A DNA stretch of 64,000 nucleotides from JAKACA01 sp963735115 (GCA_963735115.1 CAVTJR010000003.1:744001-808000); one strand, 5' to 3'; numbered from the stretch's first letter, positions 1-9,283 are shown. A program made the numbers and translations. Notes: generated by a model not told the origin, from the sequence alone.

Positions 1-1
1 G

Positions 2-2266
2 ATCGCCCCCAGCCCCGAACTGGCGGCCTTGGAAGGAGCCGTCCTCCGTCAGGACCTCACCCTCGGCCCCGTGTACGGCAGCGCCCGGCCCGCCCCGCCG
101 CGAGCCGGGCCGACGAGCAACCTCCCGCAGGAGCTGACCAGCTTCATCTCGCGACCGACGGAGGCGGCGGAGTTGGCCTCGCTCCTGCGGCAGCCGGGCC
201 TTGTGACCCTGACAGGCGCCGGCGGGACCGGCAAGACCCGGCTGGCTCTCCGGGCGGCCAGAAACGCCGAGCCCGAATGCGAGGGAGTCTGGTTCTGCGA
301 GCTGGCGTCGCTGGACGACCCGAGCCAGCTCTGGCCGGAGCTCGCCTCGGCGATCGGATGTGCAGACCAGGCCGGCGTCGAACTGGCCGAGACCGTCACC
401 CGCCGGCTGGCAGAGGGCACCCACCTGGTGCTCCTCGACAACTGCGAGCACCTGCTCGACGCCGCCGCCGCCCTCGTCCTTCGACTTCTGCGGAGCGCAC
501 CCAACCTTCGAGTGCTCGCCACGAGCCGGTCACCGCTCGGGGTCGAAGGCGAGGTGGTGGACCGGATCCCTTCGATGTCGGTGCCCGGAGACGTCACCGG
601 CCCGGAGGGCGTCCTCGCCTTCGAGTCCGTCCGGCTGTTCGTCGAGCGGGCGAAAAGCCAGCAGGCGGCGTTCTCGCTCGACGAGAGCACGGCTGCGGCC
701 GTGGCAGCCGTGTGCGCTCGCCTCGATGGGATCCCGCTCGCCCTGGAGCTGGCAGCCGCTCGCTTGCGGACGATGTCGGTGGCTGACATCGAGCGCCGCC
801 TCGACGACCGCTTCCGCCTGCTGACGAGCGGGGTGCGGAGCGCTCCAGCCCGGCAGCAGACGCTCAGGTCGCTGATCGACTGGTCCTACGACCTGCTCGA
901 CGAGCGCGAACGGGACACCCTGGGCCGCTTATCCGTCTTTCCTGCCGGCTTCGACCTTGCGGCCGCGGAGGCGGTCGCCGCCGGCGAACAGCCGCCGGCG
1001 CTCGACGTCATCGCCTCGCTCGTGGACAAGAGCCTCGTGCAGGCGGACATGACAGGCGTCACCGCCCGGTACCGACTGCTGGAGACCGTGCGCGAGTACG
1101 CCTCGGCCAAGCTGGGTGGGATCGAGGCAGCTGAGGCTCGCGCTGCCCACGCCCGGCATTTCCTCGAGCTTGTGGAGACGGCCGCTCCGTACTTCTCCGG
1201 GGCCGGCCAGGCGGCGTGGCGCGCCCAGCTGGATGCGGACGACGACAACCTGCGCGCCGCCTTCAACACGCTGCTTGCGGCACCGGAGGCGGAGGAGTCG
1301 TTGCGCTTTGGGGCCGCCGTCAGCAGGTACTGGAACAGCCGGGGCTTCTACGGCGACGAGATGCACCTACTCGAGGCGGCGCTGGAGCGTCAGCAGCCGT
1401 CTGCCCGAACGCCTGCACGCAGTGCTGCCTTGGCGGCGGCTGGGTACCTCTTGTTTCGCCGGGGTGAAACAACTCGAGCTCAGCAGCGGCTGAACGAAGC
1501 CCTCGAAATTGCCCGTGACCTAGGGTCGGCGTCGTTGGCGGCGGACGCGCTGCGCACGATGGCCTGGGTGGCGGATCGACGAGGTGATGGCGAGGCCGCA
1601 CTTGCATTGGCCCGCGAGGCGGTCGACGAGGGCCTCGCGAGCGGTGAGAGCCACCTCATCTCGCGCGCCTACGAGGTACGCGCAGCTGCCTCGCAGTACC
1701 ACGACCCTCGCGCAGCCCGAGCCGATTACGCCGAGTCGCTGCGGTACTGCCAAAGCGCCGGAGACAGCTTGGGCCAGGCAACGGTGCTCAACAACCTGGC
1801 AATTCTCGAGCTGGAGCAGGGCGAGCATCAGTCCGCCCGGAGCCACTTCAGCCAGGCGCTGGCCATGGCGGAGGACGTTCGAGGCGCCGCCCTCCTCCCC
1901 TTTATCGAATATGGGGTAGGACTGGCGGCCGCCCTCGACGAGGACTACGCGGCGGCCGAACCGGCGTTCACCGGCGCCCTGCACGCCGCCCGCCGGACGG
2001 GCCAGCGCTCCCTCGTCGCGTATGCCCTCCTCGGCATCGCCGTCACGCGCGCCGCCACGGGCCGCGAGGCCGATGCGGCCGCCCTCCTCGGGGCGTCGTC
2101 TGCGCTCTTCGATGAGCTTGGCGAGCAACCCGAGCGGATGGAGGCCAGGCTGCAAGAGAGCACTCTGAAGGCCCTGCGCGCCGTTCTCGGCGAGGAGCTG
2201 GAGGGAGCCGTTGAGGCCGGCCGGCGCCTGATCGGAACCGAGGTCGTCCGCTTGGCAAGCCTTTGA
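2..2266 (+). CDS. SARP/AfsR-type transcriptional regulator, 5' truncated by the window edge
   Basis: The reading frame is open from base 2, and its first residues (PSPELAALEGAVLRQD) match the end of a bacterial transcriptional activation (BTAD) domain, so the DNA-binding part lies upstream of the window. An NB-ARC/AAA-type ATPase follows, with a P-loop GAGGTGKTR near bases 210-240 and a Walker B region LVLLDNCEHLL near 427-460. The C-terminal half is alanine-rich helical repeats of TPR type. Proteins with this order in actinobacteria are pathway or stress regulators that use ATP-dependent oligomerisation. I see no LuxR-type HTH at the C-terminus. The target genes cannot be told from the sequence. 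A TTG at 29 could be called as a start, but the BTAD match upstream of it argues that the gene is cut by the window edge. Confidence 0.85.
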   Translation: MAPSPELAALEGAVLRQDLTLGPVYGSARPAPPRAGPTSNLPQELTSFISRPTEAAELASLLRQPGLVTLTGAGGTGKTRLALRAARNAEPECEGVWFCELASLDDPSQLWPELASAIGCADQAGVELAETVTRRLAEGTHLVLLDNCEHLLDAAAALVLRLLRSAPNLRVLATSRSPLGVEGEVVDRIPSMSVPGDVTGPEGVLAFESVRLFVERAKSQQAAFSLDESTAAAVAAVCARLDGIPLALELAAARLRTMSVADIERRLDDRFRLLTSGVRSAPARQQTLRSLIDWSYDLLDERERDTLGRLSVFPAGFDLAAAEAVAAGEQPPALDVIASLVDKSLVQADMTGVTARYRLLETVREYASAKLGGIEAAEARAAHARHFLELVETAAPYFSGAGQAAWRAQLDADDDNLRAAFNTLLAAPEAEESLRFGAAVSRYWNSRGFYGDEMHLLEAALERQQPSARTPARSAALAAAGYLLFRRGETTRAQQRLNEALEIARDLGSASLAADALRTMAWVADRRGDGEAALALAREAVDEGLASGESHLISRAYEVRAAASQYHDPRAARADYAESLRYCQSAGDSLGQATVLNNLAILELEQGEHQSARSHFSQALAMAEDVRGAALLPFIEYGVGLAAALDEDYAAAEPAFTGALHAARRTGQRSLVAYALLGIAVTRAATGREADAAALLGASSALFDELGEQPERMEARLQESTLKALRAVLGEELEGAVEAGRRLIGTEVVRLASL

Positions 2267-2339
2267 GCGGCGACCGCTTGTGATCCTCGAACAGGCGTGG
2301 TGCAATTCGCACCGAGCGGGAGCACATGAGGAGGCTCAC

Positions 2340-3122
2340 ATGCCGGTCGGGCTGCGAGGGTTGGCACAGTTCGCGTCCGTCGCCGCAGTCCTCCTAGCCA
2401 CGGTCTCGGTCAGCGCCGGCTCGGCTGGCGCCAGCGTGGCTCCGAAGGCCGGCTTCTCGATCAACCCGGCTGCCGGCGCCCTCACGGTCACATTCGTTGC
2501 CGAGGCCTCCGGGTTCCCGGCACCGGTTGTCTCGTACGCGTGGACTTTTGGTGACGGGAGGTCGAAGAAGACCTCGAAGCCTACGGTGACCCATACGTAC
2601 CCGTCGCCCTCGGTGTTCTCTGCGTCGTTGACCGAGACCGACGGCAGGGGCGACAGGGCCACGGCGAAGGGCACGCTCGAGTTGTTCAAGTGCCCGGTTG
2701 GAACGACCCAGTGCACCAAGGCCCTGCACCACGTTCGCTCCGTGCAACTGCTGCAAGCCAGTGGCCACGTCAGTCCCGCCACCCGCGCCACGCTCCACCT
2801 GTTCGTGGGACCATTCCGGATCCGCAACTGCGAGACCGGGATCGCAGCTGCCGTCGGCGTGACCGACACGGGCTTCAGTGGGGACCTGACCGTCAGCCTC
2901 GAATACACGACGAGCGAGCCGGACCAGGTCGAGACGACCTGTTTCGCCTCCACTGTGCCATTCGTCGACGCAGGCGACCACGACGTCACGAGCGGCGCAC
3001 TACCGAGGTGTCCGGCAGGGGGGCCGAAGCCTCCCTGCGTGCAGTCGATCCGCACCTCAGGTGCCCAGGTGACCAAGGTGCTGATCATCCCCGCCGGTGA
3101 TCCGAAGGTGGGGGGTCCCTAG
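2340..3122 (+). CDS. secreted PKD-domain protein
   Basis: This is a 260-residue protein with an N-terminal signal peptide (hydrophobic stretch at about residues 8-27, ending in alanine-rich sequence) followed by one PKD domain. The hallmark YAWTFGDG lies near residue 67, and a VTHTYPSPSVF strand follows. The C-terminal half has four or five cysteines and no domain I recognise. I chose the ATG at 2340 because a GAGGAGG ribosome site lies just upstream; the frame stays open back to a GTG at 2280 without one. PKD domains are extracellular beta-sandwiches used in binding or adhesion. No catalytic residues are evident, so a surface or secreted binding role is inferred. It starts 73 bases after the regulator stop and is probably a separate unit. 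Confidence 0.75.
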   Translation: MPVGLRGLAQFASVAAVLLATVSVSAGSAGASVAPKAGFSINPAAGALTVTFVAEASGFPAPVVSYAWTFGDGRSKKTSKPTVTHTYPSPSVFSASLTETDGRGDRATAKGTLELFKCPVGTTQCTKALHHVRSVQLLQASGHVSPATRATLHLFVGPFRIRNCETGIAAAVGVTDTGFSGDLTVSLEYTTSEPDQVETTCFASTVPFVDAGDHDVTSGALPRCPAGGPKPPCVQSIRTSGAQVTKVLIIPAGDPKVGGP

Positions 3123-3188
3123 GGACGGCAGCGGAGCAGAGCCGGACACGTCTTGTCCGCTCGTGTGTCCCGTCACGGACGCGCCGGT

Positions 3189-3215
3189 GCCCCGCCCCTA
3201 GCTGGGGGACGGGGC
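3189..3215. terminator. hairpin between convergent genes
   Basis: A GC-rich inverted repeat has outer arms GCCCCG (3189-3194) and CGGGGC (3210-3215), with inner CCCC and GGGG pairing around a short loop. It sits between two convergent genes (stops at 3122 and 3234) and could end transcription from both sides. There is no T-tract, which is common for actinobacterial terminators. Confidence 0.45.
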
Positions 3216-3233
3216 AGGGCGGAGTGAGCTTTC

Positions 3234-3827
3234 TCAGCAGGTCTGGTTGTCCGTCGCCACGGAGAAGTCCTGGATGCCGAGGGAGGTGTTTCCGAACTCG
3301 GCGTTGGCGTCGAGGCCGGCCCCGATGTTGAATTCGACGTTGGCCAGAAGGCTGCCGCCGTCGGCCACGCCCTTCGTGAACGTGGCGGCGTTGATCCAGC
3401 CCCTCGCCTGCACGGACGCACCGCTGGCCGCACTCGGAAGACCCTGCGTGATCAGGGTGAGGGGTCCTGAGTAGGTCACCAACGTGCTCGACGCGTCGCT
3501 GTGGAAGACGGTCGTCCCCCGGAGGACGCCCCTGTCGGTCTTGAGGTTGATCGTCCAGACGATGTTCTTGATCGTGATCGGCCCCGACAGGTTGTAAGGG
3601 GTCGACCCAGGCGTGTGGTCGGTCTCTCCACCCTTCCACGTTCCCCGCCAGGTCTCGTAGGTGATGCCTTTCACGCCGGTGCACCGTACGACCGTGAATT
3701 TCGACGCCGCCAGCTGCATGCCGGCGTTCGCCTCGTTGATCCGCGGCGCCCCAGCCGCGACCGCGATCGCGACGCTCCCGACAGTGATGAGAGCAAAGGT
3801 CACGAGAGCTACAACAGTCTTCTTCAT
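3234..3827 (-). CDS. small secreted protein of unknown function
   Basis: A 197-residue protein that begins MKKTVVALVTF and carries a clear Sec signal peptide (hydrophobic residues 5-25, cleavage near AVAAGA). The mature part is rich in Thr, Gly and Ser and looks like an all-beta fold; two cysteines (one near residue 49 and the C-terminal residue) could form a disulfide. No enzyme motif is visible. A strong ribosome site (GGAGGATCC) precedes the ATG. It is divergent from the LCP-family gene at 4032, with about 200 bases between the two starts, so both promoters should lie in 3828-4031. I do not recognise the family. Confidence 0.75.
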   Translation of the reverse strand: MKKTVVALVTFALITVGSVAIAVAAGAPRINEANAGMQLAASKFTVVRCTGVKGITYETWRGTWKGGETDHTPGSTPYNLSGPITIKNIVWTINLKTDRGVLRGTTVFHSDASSTLVTYSGPLTLITQGLPSAASGASVQARGWINAATFTKGVADGGSLLANVEFNIGAGLDANAEFGNTSLGIQDFSVATDNQTC

Positions 3828-4031
3828 TGGATCCTCCTTGGTTTTGGTCCTTGGTTCGCACTACGGAGCATGCAGGACGAGGATTGAAGGACGGTTGAAC
3901 GGCGGTAACACGGCTTCGCGGCCTCCCCGTCGAAGGGCGATCTTCATGCTGGCGTCACCTTCGAAGCGCATGATCTGACCAGGCCGGCCGGTGCGCCATC
4001 TGCCTGCCATACGATCTGAGAGGTAATTCCG

Positions 4032-5612
4032 ATGCAGTCCAACCCAGGCGCGGACCCTGCGCCGAGCCCCCAACACCGCGAGCGGATGCGGTCGAGGTGG
4101 CGCCCTCGTAGCCGCTCACGCGGCCCGCGCAGCCCGCGCCGGCACCCTTGGCGGCACCGCATCGCCGTGGTCACCCTTTCGATCGTTGTCTTCCTCGGTC
4201 TCGTCGTCGGCGCCGGCTACGCCTACGTCGCCTACCGAAACCACCAGATCAAGAAAATCGACATCAAGTCCCTCGTCCGGCCGGCGACGTCAGGCCCGGA
4301 CGTCGGAGTGCAGACGTTTCTCATGATCGGATCAACCTCGCGCTGTGCCCTCTCCAAGCAGAACCCCGTCTTCGGGACATGCGCCGAGGGCATCACGGGG
4401 ATCAACAGCGACGTGATGATTCTGCTCCGCGCCGATCAGAAGACCCACACGATCTCCGTGCTCTCCATTCCACGGGACCTCGTCCTTGAGAATGTCCGGG
4501 ACGACGATCAGAGGTTCTACAAGATCGATGCCGCCCTGGCTGACGGTCCCGGGCAGCTCGTCACCGTGATCGAGCAGGACTTCGGCATCCCGATCAACCA
4601 CTTCGTCGAGCTCAACTTCGACACCTTCCAGAATGTGGTGGAAGCCCTCGGCGGGATCTACATGTATTTTCCCTACGCAGAGACCGACGACTACTCGTCC
4701 CTCGACATCAGAACTCCCGGCTGTCACCTCCTCGACGGCTTCGAAGCTCTCGCCGTCGTGCGGGCTCGCCACTTGAGCTACTACGACAACGGCCAGTGGG
4801 ACTACGACGGCAGCGGCGACCTCGGGCGCATCACCCGTGTCCACGAGTTCCTGCGGGTCCTGGCGACGACGATGGAGGAGCAGGGGCTGGACAACCCGCT
4901 GAAGGACAATGCCGTCATCGGTGCCATCGCCCCCCAGTTGACCGTCGACTCGGGTCTGTCGGTCACCGACATGGTGAACCTCATCCTCGCCTTCCATGGT
5001 GTCAACCCCCTCACGGCCCCGCAGCAGACGCTCCCGAGTATCGAAGACCATGACGATTACCTCTGGGAGGGCATCGACTTCGGATCCGTCGTGTTGCCTT
5101 CCTACCCGCAAGACCAGGAGGCCATCGACCAGTTCGAAGGGCTCTCGGCACCACCTGGGTCGGACATCGCACCGAGTGCGGTGTCTGTCTCGGTCGTCAG
5201 CGGCACCGGAGCCGACGACGAGGGAGTCGTCGCCTCCCGCCTCCAATCACTCGGCTATCACGTCGTGGGCACGGGCACGGCGACGCCTGTCGGCCCGATC
5301 TCACAAGCCATCGTTTACTACCGCCGCGGGCACCTGCTCGACGCCGAGCGCCTTCTGCAGTCACTGAGCGGAATGGTCTCGATGGCGCAAGGGACGACTC
5401 AAGACGGCGCCGACGTCACCCTCGTGACGGGCTCGAACTTCTCCGTCAAGGTGAAGCCGCCAGCTCACCACCGCGCCTCTCACGGTCCGACGACGACCAC
5501 CGTTCCGAACCCTTACCCGGTCCTCGGCCCACCGAGCGCCGCCGTTCAAACCCTGCCGACCTACGACCCCCGCGCTTGCACGAGCGCCCAGATCGCGGCG
5601 TTGAAGCACTGA
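4032..5612 (+). CDS. LytR-CpsA-Psr (LCP) family cell-wall glycopolymer ligase
   Basis: LCP proteins move undecaprenyl-linked polymers (teichoic acids, arabinogalactan, capsule) onto peptidoglycan outside the membrane. This 526-residue protein has a basic, arginine-rich cytoplasmic N-terminus, one membrane segment at about residues 45-68, then the LCP catalytic domain at about 95-290 with the conserved NSDVMILLR, SIPRDL and RARH elements and the D-x-GR-x-R stretch that contacts the pyrophosphate lipid. A LytR_C domain follows at about 385-465 (SVSVVSGTGADDEG). A Pro/Thr-rich tail ends the protein. Start ATG 4032 is preceded by AGAGGTAA. The catalytic arginines look intact. Which polymer it handles is not shown here, though glycan-precursor genes lie at 29-34 kb. 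Confidence 0.9.
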   Translation: MQSNPGADPAPSPQHRERMRSRWRPRSRSRGPRSPRRHPWRHRIAVVTLSIVVFLGLVVGAGYAYVAYRNHQIKKIDIKSLVRPATSGPDVGVQTFLMIGSTSRCALSKQNPVFGTCAEGITGINSDVMILLRADQKTHTISVLSIPRDLVLENVRDDDQRFYKIDAALADGPGQLVTVIEQDFGIPINHFVELNFDTFQNVVEALGGIYMYFPYAETDDYSSLDIRTPGCHLLDGFEALAVVRARHLSYYDNGQWDYDGSGDLGRITRVHEFLRVLATTMEEQGLDNPLKDNAVIGAIAPQLTVDSGLSVTDMVNLILAFHGVNPLTAPQQTLPSIEDHDDYLWEGIDFGSVVLPSYPQDQEAIDQFEGLSAPPGSDIAPSAVSVSVVSGTGADDEGVVASRLQSLGYHVVGTGTATPVGPISQAIVYYRRGHLLDAERLLQSLSGMVSMAQGTTQDGADVTLVTGSNFSVKVKPPAHHRASHGPTTTTVPNPYPVLGPPSAAVQTLPTYDPRACTSAQIAALKH

Positions 5613-5643
5613 GGCCGGCTGTTTCACCCGTCCCCAGGAGGGA

Positions 5644-7014
5644 TCAGTGGGCGAGTGCGCCCATCGGATCCCAAGCAGGCAAGACCGTCGGTTCGGCATC
5701 GAGCGCCTTCTGCAGCTTCTTCGGGAGCAACTCCCGGCGAGCGGCGATTTCGAAGAGGTATTCGTCGAACCAGCTGTCGTTCATCGTGTAAAAGCCGTCT
5801 CGGCCCCGCTCGGCGCCCCAGCTGTTCTCGACCCGCCACCGACGTGGGACACCATCGACCCGATCGACGCCGGTGAAGAGCATCGCGTGCGTCATCTGGG
5901 AGTCGTGGGCGATGAGCCGGTCAGCTTTGGAGAGCTCGAGCGAGGTGCTGTACACAGAGTCGTAGTCGAAGAGCTTGGCATCCCAGAGGGCGAAGTCGTT
6001 GCTCATCATCTTTCCGACGTCACAGCCGAACCACACAGGCTCACCCGACTCGATGGCCCGAGCGGCAAGCTCCTTCATCATGGCGATCTCGACGTTCAGA
6101 TACGTGACGGGAGGGGCGCCGATCACGTTGCCGAGGTATTCGACCGTGTAGGTGCGATTCAGCGGGCTCGTGGGGCGGGGGTCGTGAACGAGGCAGACGT
6201 AGTCGTCAACGGGCAGCGTGACATAGGACTCGGCGAACTCCTTCGGTGTGAGGAGGCCGTCGCGGTGGAATGACTTGTCCTTGTCCTGCCACTGCCAGAG
6301 GAACCGCTGCGGTGGGGTGCCGAGGTGGATAGAGAGGATCCGGTAGACGACCTGGAGGACGTCCGTCTTCTGGTCGCGCGCCGTCTCGACGTCCTCTCCC
6401 ACGGCCGCCCGCACCGCGAGGGCGCCCTTGCGCAGCACCTGCCGCAGCAGCGAATTCATGCGGGCGGTCTCCGACGAGCTCTGCGTCTCGGGCATGAAGG
6501 GCTTCGGCACGAGGCCGTACTTGTCGACGAGGGCGACGAACATGTTCCACTGACCACCGTCTCCGGCCACGGAATCGAGGAGGTAAGCGACGGTGCGGTC
6601 GTCGATGTCGCGCCCGGCCGTCTCGATGATCGCCTCCAGGAAGTAGTTCGCTCTCTCGAGCTTGTCCCAGAACATCATGTAGTTCTGGGAGAACTCGAAG
6701 TCCTTCATGTTGAGCTTGGCCATGGTGCCTGGCCTCAGCAGGTTCAGCCCGGCGAACAGCCAGCAGCGCCCGCTCTTGCCCTGGCTCGTCACCTTCCAGT
6801 CGTCGAGGGAGGCCGACATCGTGTGATCGGCTTCGTTCACGATGGAGCGGTCGATGGCGACATCGTCGACCGTCACGCGAGTCACGGCGTTCTGCACGAT
6901 CCTCAGGGCTGGATCCGTCTGGAACTGCTTTTTCAAGAGCTCGACATCGGATTCCTGAAGTGCCCCTCCGACCGACTTCGCTCTCATGCCCATTCCGTCA
7001 CCTCTGTCGTCCAT
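5644..7014 (-). CDS. bleomycin hydrolase / aminopeptidase C family cysteine peptidase
   Basis: A C1B-family cysteine aminopeptidase of 456 residues, the usual length for PepC/bleomycin hydrolase. The catalytic triad is visible: Cys84 in SGRCWLFAGLN, His376 in SQMTHAMLFTGVD and Asn397 in VENSWG. Family members are cytosolic hexameric aminopeptidases that trim peptides and, in some organisms, inactivate bleomycin. The ATG at 7014 is chosen because GAGGGG lies about nine bases upstream; the frame remains open further to 7209, but that part would overlap the divergent gene at 7130 and has no family match. It runs convergent to the LCP gene with about 30 bases between stops. Confidence 0.92.
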   Translation of the reverse strand: MDDRGDGMGMRAKSVGGALQESDVELLKKQFQTDPALRIVQNAVTRVTVDDVAIDRSIVNEADHTMSASLDDWKVTSQGKSGRCWLFAGLNLLRPGTMAKLNMKDFEFSQNYMMFWDKLERANYFLEAIIETAGRDIDDRTVAYLLDSVAGDGGQWNMFVALVDKYGLVPKPFMPETQSSSETARMNSLLRQVLRKGALAVRAAVGEDVETARDQKTDVLQVVYRILSIHLGTPPQRFLWQWQDKDKSFHRDGLLTPKEFAESYVTLPVDDYVCLVHDPRPTSPLNRTYTVEYLGNVIGAPPVTYLNVEIAMMKELAARAIESGEPVWFGCDVGKMMSNDFALWDAKLFDYDSVYSTSLELSKADRLIAHDSQMTHAMLFTGVDRVDGVPRRWRVENSWGAERGRDGFYTMNDSWFDEYLFEIAARRELLPKKLQKALDAEPTVLPAWDPMGALAH

Positions 7015-7129
7015 GGCGGTCCCCTCGGTCAGACGTCCGCCCGCTCGCATCCTACGGCGCTGTCCACTCCCGGCGACCCCTCGCCGAGAGTGGACAGCGC
7101 AGGCGCGAGAAGAGGGCAGACTTGCAACG

Positions 7130-7483
7130 GTGGTGACCATCGAGGACGTGCGGGCACTGGCTTCCCGCCTGCCGCGCTCGTACGAGGCGCTGGTGCGCGA
7201 CCGGGTCAAGTTTCGTGTCGGCCGGATCGTCTACCTGGCGTTCTCGCACGACGACGCCGTGATGGGTTTCGCCTTCCCGAAGGAGGAGCGCCAGGCCCTT
7301 GTGGAGTCCGAGCCCGACAAGTTCCTCATGCCCGCCAAGTCCGACCTGCGTTACAACTGGGTGGAGGTGCGTCTCGGGGCCATCGATCCCCCCGAGATGC
7401 GCGAGCTCGTGCTCGATGCCTGGTGCATGGTCGTGCCGAAGAGCGTGGCAGCGGCTTACTTCGCATCGACGTCGTCGAGCTGA
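7130..7483 (+). CDS. MmcQ/YjbR family protein
   Basis: A 117-residue protein matching the MmcQ/YjbR (CyaY-like fold) family: an N-terminal helix (TIEDVRALASRLP), the beta-strand region VGRIVYLAFSHDD, and a conserved C-terminal segment with RYNWVEVRLGAID and a tryptophan-containing helix. Members are small DNA-binding-like or regulatory proteins of uncertain role. Two adjacent GTG codons (7130 and 7133) can serve as start; homologues begin at about this point. It is divergent from the peptidase gene, with 115 bases between the starts, and is followed at 27 bases by the convergent MerR gene. Confidence 0.75.
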   Translation: MVTIEDVRALASRLPRSYEALVRDRVKFRVGRIVYLAFSHDDAVMGFAFPKEERQALVESEPDKFLMPAKSDLRYNWVEVRLGAIDPPEMRELVLDAWCMVVPKSVAAAYFASTSSS

Positions 7484-7510
7484 GGTGGCCGGGAGACGCC
7501 GCCCGCCCTC

Positions 7511-8335
7511 CTACCAGAAGCGCTTCTGAGCTGGGATCGTCTCGAGGTCCGCCAAGACGAGCTTGCGGTCCTCGTCCTCGGCGATCTGCTCGACAGCCTC
7601 GAGCGCCCGCTCGGTCATCGCTCGAGCCGCTTCGGGGTCGCCGGCGACGGCGTGACCGCGGGCGAGCGCCTCGTAGGCAAAGGCCAGATCCCAGTCGGCG
7701 ATCCCGTTGGCGAGGCAGATGTCGAGCACCCGCTGGGCGTGGTGCAGGCACGGTTCGGAGCGGTGCAGGACGGCGTAGACCCTCGAGACCTGCCACTCGC
7801 CGCGGGCGATCTGCTCTGGTTTGCCGACCTGGCCCCAGTGGTGGCGGGAGGCATGAGCCATGTGCAACATGAGGTCGTCCTCCTCGGTCGTGCGGTCCTC
7901 TTTCTCCATCAGGTCCCAGACCGAGTTGAAGTAAGCGGCGCCGAGCTTCCGCTCCTGTTCAGGGGACAGGAGCTCGTCGGTGGGCTGGTTGGTCACAGTG
8001 GTCTCCAATCCGTCGCTGAGCACGTGCATGAGGTCGTGCAGATCGCCGGCGATCCGCGTCGCCCTGCTCTCGAGCCGCCTGCGATGAGCAAGGAGGATCT
8101 CGTGCAACGCAGTCGCCTGGTCGGGCGATTCCAGGCACCTGCGGATGTCGTCGAGCGGCACGTCGATGGAGCGCAAGCGGCCGACGACACGCCCGGCCGG
8201 AATCTGATCGGTCGAGTAGTAGCGAAAGCTCGTTGCGTCGTCTACGACGGCCGGCCGCAGCAGCCCGACGCGATCGTAGTAACGCATCGCCTTCACCGTC
8301 AGCCCGCAACGGCGTGACATCTCCCCGATGCTCAT
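7511..8335 (-). CDS. MerR family transcriptional regulator with unusual C-terminal domain
   Basis: The first 70 residues are a MerR winged helix (SIGEMSRRCGLTVKAMRYYDRVGLL then the wing around FRYYSTDQ). A dimerising coiled coil follows at about 75-125. The remaining 150 residues are not a known small-molecule pocket that I recognise: they contain MLHMAHASRHHWGQVG and later helical repeats (LAFAYEALARGHAVAGDPEAARAM) resembling TPR units. The total is 274 residues, longer than metal-sensing MerR proteins. The ATG at 8335 has GGGGGA upstream. It is divergent from the methyltransferase gene. The effector is unknown; the histidine-rich helix could be a binding site, which is inference. Confidence 0.85.
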   Translation of the reverse strand: MSIGEMSRRCGLTVKAMRYYDRVGLLRPAVVDDATSFRYYSTDQIPAGRVVGRLRSIDVPLDDIRRCLESPDQATALHEILLAHRRRLESRATRIAGDLHDLMHVLSDGLETTVTNQPTDELLSPEQERKLGAAYFNSVWDLMEKEDRTTEEDDLMLHMAHASRHHWGQVGKPEQIARGEWQVSRVYAVLHRSEPCLHHAQRVLDICLANGIADWDLAFAYEALARGHAVAGDPEAARAMTERALEAVEQIAEDEDRKLVLADLETIPAQKRFW

Positions 8336-8485
8336 CAGGTCCCCCGGCACTGTGGCAACGCTAGATGTCTCCTGTGTGGGAGACGCAAGCGGATCTCCCT
8401 CGATGACCCGGGCGGCAGGTCTGTGGGACGTCGCCGTCGTTCGGGCGCCGTGTTGGTCCGCCATGGTGCAATTGCCGTTGTGCCG

Positions 8486-9283
8486 ATGCCGACCGACCTC
8501 GAGGCCCTGACGGCACTGCTCACGGGCGCCGGGTTCGTGGCGGCGCATGAGGAGGCGTACGAGCTCCTCGCCTGCGCGGCGGGCGATGTCGAGCTCCTCG
8601 ACTCGCTCGTCGGGCGTCGCCTCACCGGCGAGCCGCTCGCTTGGATCACCGGGACCGTGGCGTTCTGCGGTGTGGAGATACGTGTCGATCCTGGTGTCTA
8701 CGTTCCCCGCTGGCAGAGCGAGCCGCTGGCGTGGCGCGCGGTCGCCCGCCTGCCGGCGAACGGCGTGGCGATCGATCTCTGCACAGGGGCCGGAGCGATC
8801 GCCAAGATCTTGATCACGGAGCGCCCGGGTGCCCGCGTGATGGGGTCCGACATCGACGCGCGCGCAGTTGCATGCGCGAGAGCGAACGGCGTGGAGGCCT
8901 ACGAAGGCGACCTGTTCGCCCCACTGCCCGAACCGCTGCAAGGGCGCGTCGACGTCGTCGTCGGCGTCGTGCCGTACGTCCCGACGCCCGCCCTCGGTCT
9001 GCTGCCGCGCGACACCCTGACGTTCGAGTCGCCGCGCTCCTACGACGGCGGCCCCGACGGCACCTGGCTGCTTCGGCGAGTGCTGATCGAGAGCTCTCGT
9101 TTCCTTCGACGCGGTGGTGCGCTCCTGCTGGAGCTCGGCGGTGAGCAGGCCGATGCTCTGGAAGGCGACCTCGAGCGTCTCGGCTACGCCGACGTCACGG
9201 TTCTTCTCGACGAAGACGGTGATGTCCGCGGCATCGCGGCGACGATGGAGGACCTGCCGGATCCATCCGGGAAGAGCACGTGA
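8486..9283 (+). CDS. PrmC/HemK-like class I SAM methyltransferase, altered NPPY motif
   Basis: HemK/PrmC enzymes methylate the GGQ glutamine of release factors. This 265-residue protein keeps the family layout: helical N-terminal substrate domain, VPRWQSEPLA (family V-P-R-x-E-T-E position), SAM motif I DLCTGAGAIA at about 97-106, and acidic motif SDIDARAV at 121-128. The catalytic NPPY, whose Asn and Tyr hold the glutamine amide, is replaced by VVPY at about 161-164 (VGVVPYVPT). Actinobacterial paralogues often read NVPYVPT, so the Asn loss is notable. Start is uncertain: GTG 8423, GTG 8480 and ATG 8486 are in frame; homology begins near the last. A true release-factor methyltransferase may be elsewhere. 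Confidence 0.75.
   Translation: MPTDLEALTALLTGAGFVAAHEEAYELLACAAGDVELLDSLVGRRLTGEPLAWITGTVAFCGVEIRVDPGVYVPRWQSEPLAWRAVARLPANGVAIDLCTGAGAIAKILITERPGARVMGSDIDARAVACARANGVEAYEGDLFAPLPEPLQGRVDVVVGVVPYVPTPALGLLPRDTLTFESPRSYDGGPDGTWLLRRVLIESSRFLRRGGALLLELGGEQADALEGDLERLGYADVTVLLDEDGDVRGIAATMEDLPDPSGKST

Noticed and set aside
5647..6273. Plus-strand frame across the bleomycin-hydrolase-type peptidase
   Set aside because: It is the antisense of a clearly conserved gene with intact catalytic motifs and shows no family signal of its own.
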